From SCUN01 sp964343975 (GTDB lineage Bacteria > Acidobacteriota > Vicinamibacteria > Vicinamibacterales > SCN-69-37): a stretch of DNA of 25,306 nt. Under the pieces are notes generated by a model, which was not told where the DNA came from, searched no databases, and saw only the letters and a list, made by a program, of their open reading frames with translations. Positions 16,040 to 23,697 of this stretch are shown piece by piece. The stretch covers positions 1 through 25,306 of the forward strand of contig CAYFLU010000024.1 of the NCBI GenBank assembly GCA_964343975.1, given 5' to 3'. Made by a program: the position numbers and the translations under genes. Numbering within the stretch: position 1 is the stretch's first letter; each line of letters starts with the position of its first letter.

Positions 16040-17320
16040 ATGCTCTCCCGGAACACGGCGGTGCGTGTGCGCGAGGCGCTGGCGGATCGTGCCGTCGTCC
16101 TGCTCAACGGTGCCCGACAGGTCGGCAAGTCCACGCTGGCCCAGTCGCTGGCGGACGAGTCGGGCGCGCGCTATGTCACGCTCGATGACGCGACGGCCGC
16201 CGCGGCGGCGCGCGCGGACCCGGACGGGTTCATCGGCGCCGTCACCTCACCGCTCGTGCTCGACGAAGTGCAGCGGGCACCGGACCTGTTCCTCGCCATC
16301 AAGGCCTCCGTTGATCGCCACCGCCAGCCCGGACGATTTCTCCTCACCGGATCCGCCAACGCCCTGCTCCTGCCGCAACTGGCCGATGCCCTCGTCGGCC
16401 GGATGGAGATCGTCTCGCTCTGGCCGCTCTCGCAGGGCGAGATCGGCGGCGTGCGCGAGGGCTTCGTCGATGCGTTGTTTGGACGACACGCCCCAACGGC
16501 CGGTACTGCGAAGCCGGAGGGGCCGTCGCTGGTGAACCGCGTTCTTCACGGCGGTTACCCGGAGGCCCTGGCCACGACGACGGACGACCGTCGCGCGGCG
16601 TGGTTCAGTGCCTATGTCACGACGCTGCTCGCTCGTGACGTGCGTGAGCTCGCGCGCATCGACACCATGACCGACTTGCCACGGTTGGTCAGCCTCGTAG
16701 CCGCGCGGCCGATGGCCCTGCTGAACTACGCCGAGCTCTCACGCAGCACCGGATTGCCACAAACAACGCTCAAGCGGTACATGGCCCTGTTGCAGGCCGT
16801 GTTTCTGGTCCGTACGCTGCCGCCGTGGCACGGCAATCTCGGCAAGCGGCTGGTCAAGACGCCGAAGATTCTGTTCACTGACGCCGGCGTGGCCGCGCAT
16901 CTCATGGGCGTGGATCGCGCACGACTCACCGCAGATCGCTCGCTGCTCGGCGGTCTCCTCGAGACATTCGTCACAATGGAGTTGACGAAGCAGTTGGGGT
17001 GGAGCACGGTGACGCCCGCGATGTATCACTTCCGAAGTCACGCGGGCGACGAGGTCGACATCGTGCTTGAGCAACGGTCTGGCGTGCTCGCCGGCATCGA
17101 GGTGAAGAGCGCGGCCACGGTGACCGAGGCGGATTTCAAAGGCCTGCGTGCCTTGTCGGAGGCAACCGGCCACAAGTTCCACCGCGGCGTCGTGCTCTAC
17201 ACGGGTCGAGAGGTAGTGCCGTTTGGGCCACGGCTGTTCGCCGTGCCGATCGAGAGTCTCTGGCACTGGGGCGCCGAAGCCACACCGCGGGCGTCATCGA
17301 AGCGGAAGGCCCGTCGCTAA
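16040..17320 (+). CDS. AAA ATPase with C-terminal DUF4143-type nuclease-like domain
   Basis: This 426-residue protein has the AAA_14/DUF4143 layout. Walker A is GARQVGKST (24-32, Lys30), Walker B PLVLDEVQ (71-78) and sensor LTGSAN (102-107). A winged-helix-like middle follows (LLNYAELSRSTGLPQTTLKRYMALLQAVFLVRTLPPW), then a C-terminal GDEVDIVLE...GIEVKSA that resembles the PD-(D/E)XK nuclease core. The family is widespread, patchy and of unknown function. The ATG at 16040 fits the family start (MLSRNTAVRVREAL) better than upstream options. No Shine-Dalgarno sequence is visible. It is preceded by twin palindromes and ends two bases before the sensor kinase gene. Confidence 0.9.
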   Translation: MLSRNTAVRVREALADRAVVLLNGARQVGKSTLAQSLADESGARYVTLDDATAAAAARADPDGFIGAVTSPLVLDEVQRAPDLFLAIKASVDRHRQPGRFLLTGSANALLLPQLADALVGRMEIVSLWPLSQGEIGGVREGFVDALFGRHAPTAGTAKPEGPSLVNRVLHGGYPEALATTTDDRRAAWFSAYVTTLLARDVRELARIDTMTDLPRLVSLVAARPMALLNYAELSRSTGLPQTTLKRYMALLQAVFLVRTLPPWHGNLGKRLVKTPKILFTDAGVAAHLMGVDRARLTADRSLLGGLLETFVTMELTKQLGWSTVTPAMYHFRSHAGDEVDIVLEQRSGVLAGIEVKSAATVTEADFKGLRALSEATGHKFHRGVVLYTGREVVPFGPRLFAVPIESLWHWGAEATPRASSKRKARR

Positions 17321-17322
17321 CC

Positions 17323-18426
17323 ATGCGTTTCCGTGCGCGCACCGCACTCGTGATCGTGCTGGCCGCCGCAGCCGCGTCGGTATTCTCGACGTCGCTCGCC
17401 TACCAGACGACGCGCAACGACGGCCGCATCCCCGATACCTTCGCGCTCGCGGCGCTCAACACCTCGTTCTGGTTCGGCTGGGCGCTCCTTGCCGTGCCCC
17501 TCACCGCGCTCGCCGCCCGCTGGCGCGTGGATCGCGTGCCCCGCATCGCCATCCCCGTCAACATCGTCGCCGCCCTCGCCGCCGGCGCGGCGCACATCGC
17601 CCTGCAAAGCGCAACGGCGTCCGCCCTGTGGGTGCGGTCGATGCCGTCGCAGGACGAAGCCTCGGCCGTGTTGGCCGCGTTCGGCGCGCGCTGGCTCGTG
17701 GCCTTCCCGAGCCAGCTGTATCAGCTCGTCGACTGGGAACTGCTCGCCGCCATGGGCATCCTCGCGCTCGCCCACGCCGTGTTCTACCGGCGCGAAGCCC
17801 AGCAGCGCGCGCTCCGCGAGGCGCAGCTCGAAGCGCGGCTGATGGAAGCGCAGCTCCTCGCACTGCAACAGCAACTGCAACCGCACTTTCTGTTCAACAC
17901 GCTCCACGCGATCTCGGCGCTGATGCACCGCGACGTGAACCTCGCCGACAAAGTGCTCGTGCGGCTGAGCGACCTGCTGCGCATCACGCTCGAACTCGGC
18001 GGCCAGAAGGAAGCGCGGCTCTCGCGCGAGCTCGACGTCGTGCAGAGCTACCTCGAAATCGAAAAGGCGCGCCTCGGCGACCGGCTCACGGTGGCCTACG
18101 ACATCGACGCCACCTGCCTCGACTGCTTGGTGCCCGTACTGATCCTGCAGCCGCTCGTGGAAAACGCCGTGAAGCACGGCATCGCGCGCCACACCGCGCC
18201 GGGCCGCGTCGAGATCTCCGCGCGCTCCACCGGCGAATGGCTCGTGCTCACCGTGACCAACGCCGGCCCGGACCTCACCGAGAGCGCGCCGCACGCCGGC
18301 GCCGGGATCGGCCACGCCAACACGCGCGCCCGCCTCCTCCACCACTTCGGCGACGACGGCCGGCTGGATCTCGAGCCGGAACCGCATCGCTACACGGCAC
18401 GGGTCACCTTCCCGTGCCGGAAGTGA
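17323..18426 (+). CDS. LytS-family sensor histidine kinase
   Basis: This 367-residue protein has about four membrane helices in residues 1-155, without a recognised sensor domain. A coiled-coil (157-186, EAQQRALREAQLEARLMEAQ) follows, then a His_kinase domain (PF06580 type) with QPHFLFN and phospho-acceptor His188. The ATPase lobe has VENAVKHG (Asn281) and GAGIGHANTRARL. It should autophosphorylate and pass the phosphate to the LytTR regulator encoded 61 bp downstream. The ATG at 17323 lies only two bases after the ATPase stop, with no clear ribosome site, so it may be translated by coupling or from its own promoter inside the ATPase gene. Confidence 0.93.
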   Translation: MRFRARTALVIVLAAAAASVFSTSLAYQTTRNDGRIPDTFALAALNTSFWFGWALLAVPLTALAARWRVDRVPRIAIPVNIVAALAAGAAHIALQSATASALWVRSMPSQDEASAVLAAFGARWLVAFPSQLYQLVDWELLAAMGILALAHAVFYRREAQQRALREAQLEARLMEAQLLALQQQLQPHFLFNTLHAISALMHRDVNLADKVLVRLSDLLRITLELGGQKEARLSRELDVVQSYLEIEKARLGDRLTVAYDIDATCLDCLVPVLILQPLVENAVKHGIARHTAPGRVEISARSTGEWLVLTVTNAGPDLTESAPHAGAGIGHANTRARLLHHFGDDGRLDLEPEPHRYTARVTFPCRK

Positions 18427-18487
18427 ACACGTTTGAACCGTCGCTCACCGCTGTGGCACCGTCCAAGACACCGACGGAGGCTCCCGC

Positions 18488-19246
18488 ATGATCCGCACGC
18501 TCATCGTTGACGACGAACCGCTCGCGCGCGACCGCGTGCGCGCGCTCATGGCCGATCAGCCCGACTTCGAGGTGATCGGCGAAGCCGCCGACGGCGACGC
18601 CGCCGTGCGCGCCATCCTCGCCACGCAACCCGACCTCGTCTTCCTCGACGTGCACATGCCGAAGCTCACCGGCTTCGACGTGATCAACGAAGTCGGCCCC
18701 GACCGCATGCCGGCCGTCGTCTTCGTGACGGCCTACGACCAGCACGCGATCCGCGCGTTCGACGTAAATGCGATCGACTATCTCTTGAAGCCGTTCGACC
18801 GCGAGCGCTTCGAGGGCACGATCACGCGCGTAAAGAAACAGGTGGACGCCGAGCAGAGCGGCGCCCTCAAAACGCAGCTGATGCAGCTCGTGCGGGATCT
18901 GAAGCCGGCCGGCGCGGCCTCACCCGAGCGGCTGGTCGTGAAGTCGAACGGCCGCCTCTTCTTCCTGCGCACCGACGAGATTGATTGGATTGAAGCTGCC
19001 GGCAACTACGTAAAGCTGCACGTCGGCAAGGAAGCCCACCTGCATCGCGAGACGATGAACGCGATCGAGGCGCGGCTCGACCAGCGAATGTTCTTCCGCA
19101 TCCATCGCTCGCGCATCGTCAACATGGAGCGCGTGAAGGAACTGCACCCGTGGTTCAACGGCGACTACGCCGTGATCCTCCGCGACGGCACCAAGCTGAT
19201 GCTGAGCCGCGGCTACCGCGAGAAGCTGCAGGAGCGGCTGGGGTAG
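18488..19246 (+). CDS. LytTR-family response regulator
   Basis: This 252-residue regulator has a receiver domain (1-125) with acidic pocket DDE (8-10), phospho-acceptor Asp54 in VFLDVHMP, a Thr in FVTAYD and Lys in LLKPFD. A linker with a short coiled coil leads to a LytTR DNA-binding domain (about 150-250): LVVKSNGRLFFLRTDEIDWIEAAGNYVKLHV and FFRIHRSRIVNMERVKEL. LytTR domains bind paired direct repeats. GGAGG lies upstream of the ATG at good spacing. It forms a two-component system with the preceding LytS-like kinase. Targets are not visible here; the gene ends only 4 bp from the convergent LolA-like gene. Confidence 0.96.
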   Translation: MIRTLIVDDEPLARDRVRALMADQPDFEVIGEAADGDAAVRAILATQPDLVFLDVHMPKLTGFDVINEVGPDRMPAVVFVTAYDQHAIRAFDVNAIDYLLKPFDRERFEGTITRVKKQVDAEQSGALKTQLMQLVRDLKPAGAASPERLVVKSNGRLFFLRTDEIDWIEAAGNYVKLHVGKEAHLHRETMNAIEARLDQRMFFRIHRSRIVNMERVKELHPWFNGDYAVILRDGTKLMLSRGYREKLQERLG

Positions 19247-19250
19247 CGCG

Positions 19251-19955
19251 CTACTTGATCGTGAACACCGCGTTGTCGACCACGGGGTTGATCTCGATCT
19301 TGTCGACCTTCATCTCGTTCACCGTCATGCCGGCGGCGACGGTCTTGATCGAGAACGGCATCATCAGCCCCTGCACGGCGCGGTAGTCGGTGAGGAGCGT
19401 TTCGAGCACGCCCGAGCCGGGCACCTGGGTCGTGACCTTGGCCTCGAGGAACGTCTTCGCGTCGAGGTAGATCTCCTGCATCGGCAGCGCCTTGCGCAGC
19501 ACGCGCAGGTGAATGAGGTTGCCCTCCGTGCCCATGTACTCCACGGTGTTGCCCTTCTTCTTGTAGTCGACGAGCGGGCCGTCCATGTCGGACTGGTCCT
19601 TGATCATCTCGACCTGCTCGGCCGGCACGTCGATCACGCCGGGCCCGGCCATCGGATTGATCATCCGCGCCGCCTTCCCGTCGAACGCCATCACGATCGT
19701 CTGCCCGTTCATCGTCATTTCCTGACGCGACAGGTTCGGACGCTTCGAGATCGACACCATCGTGAGCGCCTGCGGCCCCATGCCGGTCATCGTGCCGGTG
19801 GTGCGGATCGCCTGAATCGCGAGAATCTTCTCGATGCCGCCCTTGGCCGCCAGATTCTTCGCGACGATCTCGTCGGCCGTCTGTGCATGCGCGGTCGACG
19901 CAACAAGAAACAACGCGGACACGGCCGACACGGCGATCAACGTCTTGCGGATCAT
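19251..19955 (-). CDS. Exported LolA-like outer membrane lipoprotein-sorting fold protein
   Basis: This 234-residue protein has a signal peptide ending AHA-QT (about residue 24). The mature part begins with the helix TADEIVAKNLAAKGGIEKILAI and then alternates beta strands (IRTTGTMTGMG, TMVSISKRPNLSRQEM, TIVMAFDGKAARMINP), as in LolA/LppX-type half-barrels that bind lipids. It lacks clear lipoprotein-carrier specifics and is probably one of the many such periplasmic proteins in Acidobacteriota, so true LolA function is not implied. A ribosome site (GAGGGAGA) precedes the ATG by 7 nt. The gene is convergent with the LytTR regulator. Confidence 0.8.
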   Translation of the reverse strand: MIRKTLIAVSAVSALFLVASTAHAQTADEIVAKNLAAKGGIEKILAIQAIRTTGTMTGMGPQALTMVSISKRPNLSRQEMTMNGQTIVMAFDGKAARMINPMAGPGVIDVPAEQVEMIKDQSDMDGPLVDYKKKGNTVEYMGTEGNLIHLRVLRKALPMQEIYLDAKTFLEAKVTTQVPGSGVLETLLTDYRAVQGLMMPFSIKTVAAGMTVNEMKVDKIEINPVVDNAVFTIK

Positions 19956-19991
19956 GTGAATGTCTCCCTCAGACAGGCAACACTGAGCATA

Positions 19992-20054
19992 GCAAGTTGG
20001 AAGTTAGAAGCAACACGTGGGAAGTAGAAGGGGGAAGTGGAAAGTGGGAAGGGG
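19992..20054. repeat. Purine-rich degenerate repeat
   Basis: This tract is built on imperfect units of about 14 bp with the core GGAAGT followed by RGAAG (for example TTGGAAGTTAGAAG, GTGGGAAGTAGAAG, GGGGAAGTGGAAA). It fills the gap between the Omp85 stop and the start of the LolA-like gene, both on the minus strand, where it reads as a C/T-rich tract. It could be a low-complexity repeat or an unstructured Rho-loading region. Confidence 0.55.
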
Positions 20055-20064
20055 CGGCTTCCGC

Positions 20065-21324
20065 TTAGAAGCTGAAGCCGCCGCCGACGAGGAATCTTGT
20101 CCCGGCCCCCTGGCCGTGGGCCACATCGAGATTGATCTGGAAGACCGCGGCGTTCAGGAAGAGACCCGCGCCGTAGCCGCGCTTCAGCGTTTGATCCGCG
20201 TAGCGCTGGCCTTTGTCGTACACGGTGCCGGCGTCGTAGAACACGCGGAAGCCGGTCTTGCCGACGTTCAGCGGTGGCGTCACCGGGATGCGCAGTTCCA
20301 GGGTGCCGGCCACGAGCGAGTCGCCCACCCAACGCGCCGCATCGAAGCCGCGCAGGTTCGGCATGCCGCCGAGTGTGTTCTTGAAGTACGACGGCTGGCT
20401 CGCCGTCGCGTCGGCGCGGACCACGCGGGCCACGAGCACCGTTTGGCGAATGAGACCCAGATAGCCCGTCGCATCAATCGACGTGCGCACGTACGGATCA
20501 CGCGCCGTTCCGCCATCCGGAGTCACGCGCACCTGATCCGCTTTCGCCACCACGAAGAGCGCGTTCCGGGGCTGCAGTGGATCAAGGCGCGTGTCGAGCG
20601 TGACATCGCCACCGACGGTCGTGACCTGATCGACGACACCGCCGAAGTTCACGCGCTGTGCGGTGGCGGTGCCGCCAACGTGGAAGCGCGACACGGAGAC
20701 TTCCGCGCGCGCCCAGCCGCGGCGACGCTCGTCTTTCACCTCGTAGAAGGGATGCTTGCTGCTCGTGAAGGCGCCGCCAACCTGCAAGCGGCCGTAGGTA
20801 AACGTGCGCTCCCACTCGAGGCCGGCGCGGCGCTCGCCGCCCCAGGTGAGCGGCATCGACACGCGCGTGTGCGACTTGCCGCTCGGCACATACGCCACGT
20901 TCACGCCGAACTTCAGCGCATAGCCATCTTCGGCATCGAGAATCGGCAGGTACATCAAGCGCCCGAGAAACCCGCGCGACACGATCTTCGGCGCGGCGCC
21001 CGGTGCATCAGGCAACTCGATCTTCACCGGCCCTTCGTTCACGACGAGCATGATGACGATCTGCGTGGGGTCGTCGATCGACCCGAACCGCTTCAGCACC
21101 TGCACATCGTCGAACTTGCCGGAGCGCTCGAGCGCGCGCGTGGCGGTCTCGACGGTGGTGGCGGTGACCGGATCCCCTTTCTTCAGACCCGAGAGTTGAA
21201 TGACCTCCACGTCGGACGTGAGGTGGTTGCCGTGCACGCGGATGTCGAAGATCACTTCGCCGGGCGCCGGCGTTTGCGGCGCCACGCCGAACCAGAGCGC
21301 GAGAAAGAGGGCGAGACCGGCCAT
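20065..21324 (-). CDS. Omp85-family outer membrane protein with one POTRA domain
   Basis: This 419-residue protein has a short signal (MAGLALFLALWFGVAP), one POTRA domain (about 23-100, EVIFDIRVHGNHLTSDVEVIQLSGLKKGD and LERSGKFDDVQVLKRF) and a C-terminal beta-barrel (bacterial surface antigen type) ending in an aromatic Phe. The barrel carries VRVVRADATASQP and GG-PNLRGFDAARWVGDSLV, the RGF motif of the Omp85 loop. BamA has five POTRA domains and TamA three, so this is a small non-BamA member, perhaps inserting or exporting a few partners. The start at 21324 lies two bases after the stop of the upstream exported protein, suggesting a coupled pair. A longer frame upstream lacks a signal. Confidence 0.85.
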   Translation of the reverse strand: MAGLALFLALWFGVAPQTPAPGEVIFDIRVHGNHLTSDVEVIQLSGLKKGDPVTATTVETATRALERSGKFDDVQVLKRFGSIDDPTQIVIMLVVNEGPVKIELPDAPGAAPKIVSRGFLGRLMYLPILDAEDGYALKFGVNVAYVPSGKSHTRVSMPLTWGGERRAGLEWERTFTYGRLQVGGAFTSSKHPFYEVKDERRRGWARAEVSVSRFHVGGTATAQRVNFGGVVDQVTTVGGDVTLDTRLDPLQPRNALFVVAKADQVRVTPDGGTARDPYVRTSIDATGYLGLIRQTVLVARVVRADATASQPSYFKNTLGGMPNLRGFDAARWVGDSLVAGTLELRIPVTPPLNVGKTGFRVFYDAGTVYDKGQRYADQTLKRGYGAGLFLNAAVFQINLDVAHGQGAGTRFLVGGGFSF

Positions 21325-21326
21325 CG

Positions 21327-22361
21327 CTACTTGATGCGGCTGGACGTCTCGGCCAGCTTGTAGTCGGCGTAGTTGATCGTGGCGCGGAAGTCGAACTGCC
21401 CGAGCGCCACCATCATCGAGAAGTACGCCTCGATGTCTTTCGGCAGCCACACGTCGGGGTTCGGGTTGGCCGACGAGGCGGGGAGTTTGGCGAAGGGCTG
21501 GCCCATCACCATCGTGGCGCGGACGTCGTTGAGCCGCACGAACTGCTGCGCCGGCAGAAAGTCGAGGTTCACGTTGTCGAACGTGTACTTCACGATCTGC
21601 GACGCCTTTGGTTCCACCCACAGCGTGACGAGCGACACCTTGTTCGCCGCGCTTTCGAGTGCCTGATCGAACTGCTGGTTCTTCGTGGGCGTTTCGCCGC
21701 GGCCCTCGCGGCGACGGTTGCGGTCGGTGGCATTGGAGAAGAGCCGCGCCGGGTAGTACTCGACCTTCAGCACGTCGATGCCGTCGATCTTCTCGCGGCC
21801 GACGAGCGCGTACTTGCCTTCTTCGAACTTGTACTTCAGGAAATACGCCGACGAGATGAACTGCGGCTCACGCGTTTGCGCGATGAGGCTTTCCACGCTC
21901 TGCGGGCCGTCGGTGGCAACAGGGTCGTCGGCTTTCTTGTCGGCCTTCGGGTCGGCGCCGACCAGCTTGGCGGCTTCAGCCTCGCGTTCCTGCTGGCGCT
22001 TCTCGCGCTCCTTCTCGCGGCGCACGTAGTTGAGCTCGAACTTCGTGCGGTCGGCGTCGCTGATCGCCACGCCGTTCACGCTCACAGGGCTGCGCACGAA
22101 GTAGCCGTCACGCAGGAACCACTGGTAGTCGCGCCGCTCGCCCCACACCGGCAGCTGACCCGGGCCGCGGATCTCGACCCTGTCGTGCTCGTTGAGGATG
22201 TACTGCTCGAGCTTCTTCCAGTTGTCGTCGCGCCGCGAGATCACCTTCTTCATGAGCGCGTCGAGATCGGTCTGGGCCAGGAGCGTGGCGGGCGCCGACG
22301 CGGCAAACGCCGCGACCCCGACGGCGACGGCAAGCATGAACAACGACAGCTTCGGCTTCAC
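21327..22361 (-). CDS. Exported protein of unknown function upstream of the Omp85 gene
   Basis: This 344-residue protein has a signal peptide ending near LLAQT (residue 31). The mature part starts LDALMKKVISRRDDNWKKLEQYILNEHDRVEI. A highly charged coiled-coil (about 113-132, RREKEREKRQQEREAEAA) follows, then a beta-rich C-terminal domain containing YALVGREKIDGIDVLKVEYYPARLF. I do not recognise a named family, though the overall look (periplasmic, sandwich-like) resembles outer-membrane lipoprotein-sorting proteins. The GTG start is supported by GGGAGGAG about 9 nt upstream. It is followed by the Omp85 gene with a 2-bp gap, and a joint envelope role is plausible. Confidence 0.72.
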   Translation of the reverse strand: MKPKLSLFMLAVAVGVAAFAASAPATLLAQTDLDALMKKVISRRDDNWKKLEQYILNEHDRVEIRGPGQLPVWGERRDYQWFLRDGYFVRSPVSVNGVAISDADRTKFELNYVRREKEREKRQQEREAEAAKLVGADPKADKKADDPVATDGPQSVESLIAQTREPQFISSAYFLKYKFEEGKYALVGREKIDGIDVLKVEYYPARLFSNATDRNRRREGRGETPTKNQQFDQALESAANKVSLVTLWVEPKASQIVKYTFDNVNLDFLPAQQFVRLNDVRATMVMGQPFAKLPASSANPNPDVWLPKDIEAYFSMMVALGQFDFRATINYADYKLAETSSRIK

Positions 22362-22428
22362 GAACAGGCTCCTCCCAGACAGGCGACTCTATCAGACGCA
22401 AAAACAGCCATCGTGGTTGCCGCAGCAC

Positions 22429-22499
22429 GTTGGAGCCCGGGGCCTTCACGTTGGAGCCAGGGGTCGTCGTGTTGGAGCCCGGGGTCTTTAGACCCCGGG
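22429..22499. repeat. 21-bp tandem repeats and CCCGGG-stem hairpin after the esterase stop
   Basis: Three units starting GTTGGAGCC at 22429, 22450 and 22471 are exactly 21 bp apart. The third runs into a perfect hairpin, CCCGGGGTC (22478-22486) and GACCCCGGG (22491-22499), with a TTTA loop. Read on the minus strand this follows the esterase TGA directly. It shares the pattern AACCCGGG...TAAAG...CCCGGGCTCCA with the element inside the kinase gene, so both belong to one repeat family. Confidence 0.75.
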
Positions 22500-22500
22500 T

Positions 22501-23697
22501 TCACCGTTTCATCTGCGTGCCGAAAAGATCAATGAGGACGTCGCGAAGGTGCGTGCGCCACGTGGCGGTGCTGTGGCCCTCGGGCACTTCCTTGAAGGTC
22601 ACGCGGTGCCCCTGGTCGGCGAGCATGAGCTGGGCGCCGCGCGCGGAGGGCAGGTTCAGCGGGTCGTAGTGCGCGGCCAGGATCGACGTGCGGATCGCAT
22701 GATCGGTGCCCGGCGCGATCGCCTGGATGTCGGGCGCGTCGAGCGCGGGCAGCATGAGGCCGAGTTTGCCGTAAGCCTTCGTGGCCGAGGCCGCATCGAG
22801 TGCCCCGCGCGCGCCGGCCGAGATGCCGATGATCGCGCGATCGGCCGCAGAGGTGGAGATGTGCGCCTTCGTCGCGAGGTACTCGAGCAGCTCCGTCGAC
22901 ACGAACGCGCGCATCGGCGCGCCGCGCTTGTAGTCGTCGGTGCGCGACACCGGATCGACGAACGCCGCCACGATCGGCTCGATCGCCTGATGCGCGATGA
23001 GCCAGTCGAGCACCCGCGGCGCCTGTCCCTGATTCACGACAAGGTCGCCGTCGTGAAACACCGCCATCGGATACGTTTTCGCCGCGTCGTAGCCCGGCGG
23101 CAGATACAGAATCACGCGCCGCGGCGCGCCGATCGCGCGGCTCGGCACCACGGCTTCGGTGACGCTGCCCGACGGAGACACAGGCGGATCGATGAACTCC
23201 TGCGGCGCCTGATAACCCGGCATCACGACCTCGGACGCCGGCCCGTTCGCGCGCTGCACCACCCGCGCGTTGTGCGGATCCTGCCGGAAATCGCCCGGGC
23301 CGTACACGATCAGATACTCGATCCGCGCGTACGGCTCCACCTTCAGCTCGAGCGCGTACCAGTCGGTGCCGGCGACCTTCGTCATCGCACCCACCGTCGC
23401 GTCGTAGTGGCCGTCCGGCCGCTCTCCCCAGCTCGTCACGTCCGACACGATGCGCGGCGCCACCGCGCCCGACGCCTTTGCCACAAACGTGAGCGTGGGC
23501 AACCCGCGCCGCGGCTGCTCACCGACAATCGGCGACGTCATGCGGCCGGCATCGATCTCGCGCACGACCTCCGCGATCGACAGGCCGGCCGCCGAGCGAT
23601 CCGGCTTCGTCGGCGCGCCAAGGCGACCAGACAGATACGAGATGCCCGCGATGGCCACCACACAGGCGAGCACGAAGACGATCGAGCGGTAGCGCAT
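22501..23697 (-). CDS. Exported alpha/beta-hydrolase, enterochelin-esterase-like
   Basis: This 398-residue protein starts with a signal or anchor helix (MRYRSIVFVLACVVAIAGISYLSG). Residues about 80-160 look like an N-terminal CBM48/E-set domain (VTSWGERPDGHYDATVGAMTKVAGTDWYALELKV). The hydrolase core follows, with VILYLPPGYD, the nucleophile elbow GISAG (Ser293) and a catalytic His375 in EGHSTATW. Esterase-D/Fes-type enzymes cleave esters such as siderophores or acyl sugars; the substrate is unknown. Its ATG overlaps the TGA of the upstream GH35 gene by one base, so the two are probably one operon and the substrate may be an acylated sugar. Confidence 0.83.
   Translation of the reverse strand: MRYRSIVFVLACVVAIAGISYLSGRLGAPTKPDRSAAGLSIAEVVREIDAGRMTSPIVGEQPRRGLPTLTFVAKASGAVAPRIVSDVTSWGERPDGHYDATVGAMTKVAGTDWYALELKVEPYARIEYLIVYGPGDFRQDPHNARVVQRANGPASEVVMPGYQAPQEFIDPPVSPSGSVTEAVVPSRAIGAPRRVILYLPPGYDAAKTYPMAVFHDGDLVVNQGQAPRVLDWLIAHQAIEPIVAAFVDPVSRTDDYKRGAPMRAFVSTELLEYLATKAHISTSAADRAIIGISAGARGALDAASATKAYGKLGLMLPALDAPDIQAIAPGTDHAIRTSILAAHYDPLNLPSARGAQLMLADQGHRVTFKEVPEGHSTATWRTHLRDVLIDLFGTQMKR

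Noticed and set aside
15976..17320. Toxin-antitoxin module formed by the ATPase and palindromes
   Set aside because: No small antitoxin-like gene lies between the palindromes and the ATPase or just after it.
22429..22499. Possible CRISPR-like array (21-bp period)
   Set aside because: Units are adjacent with no unique spacers, only three in number, and no cas gene is nearby.
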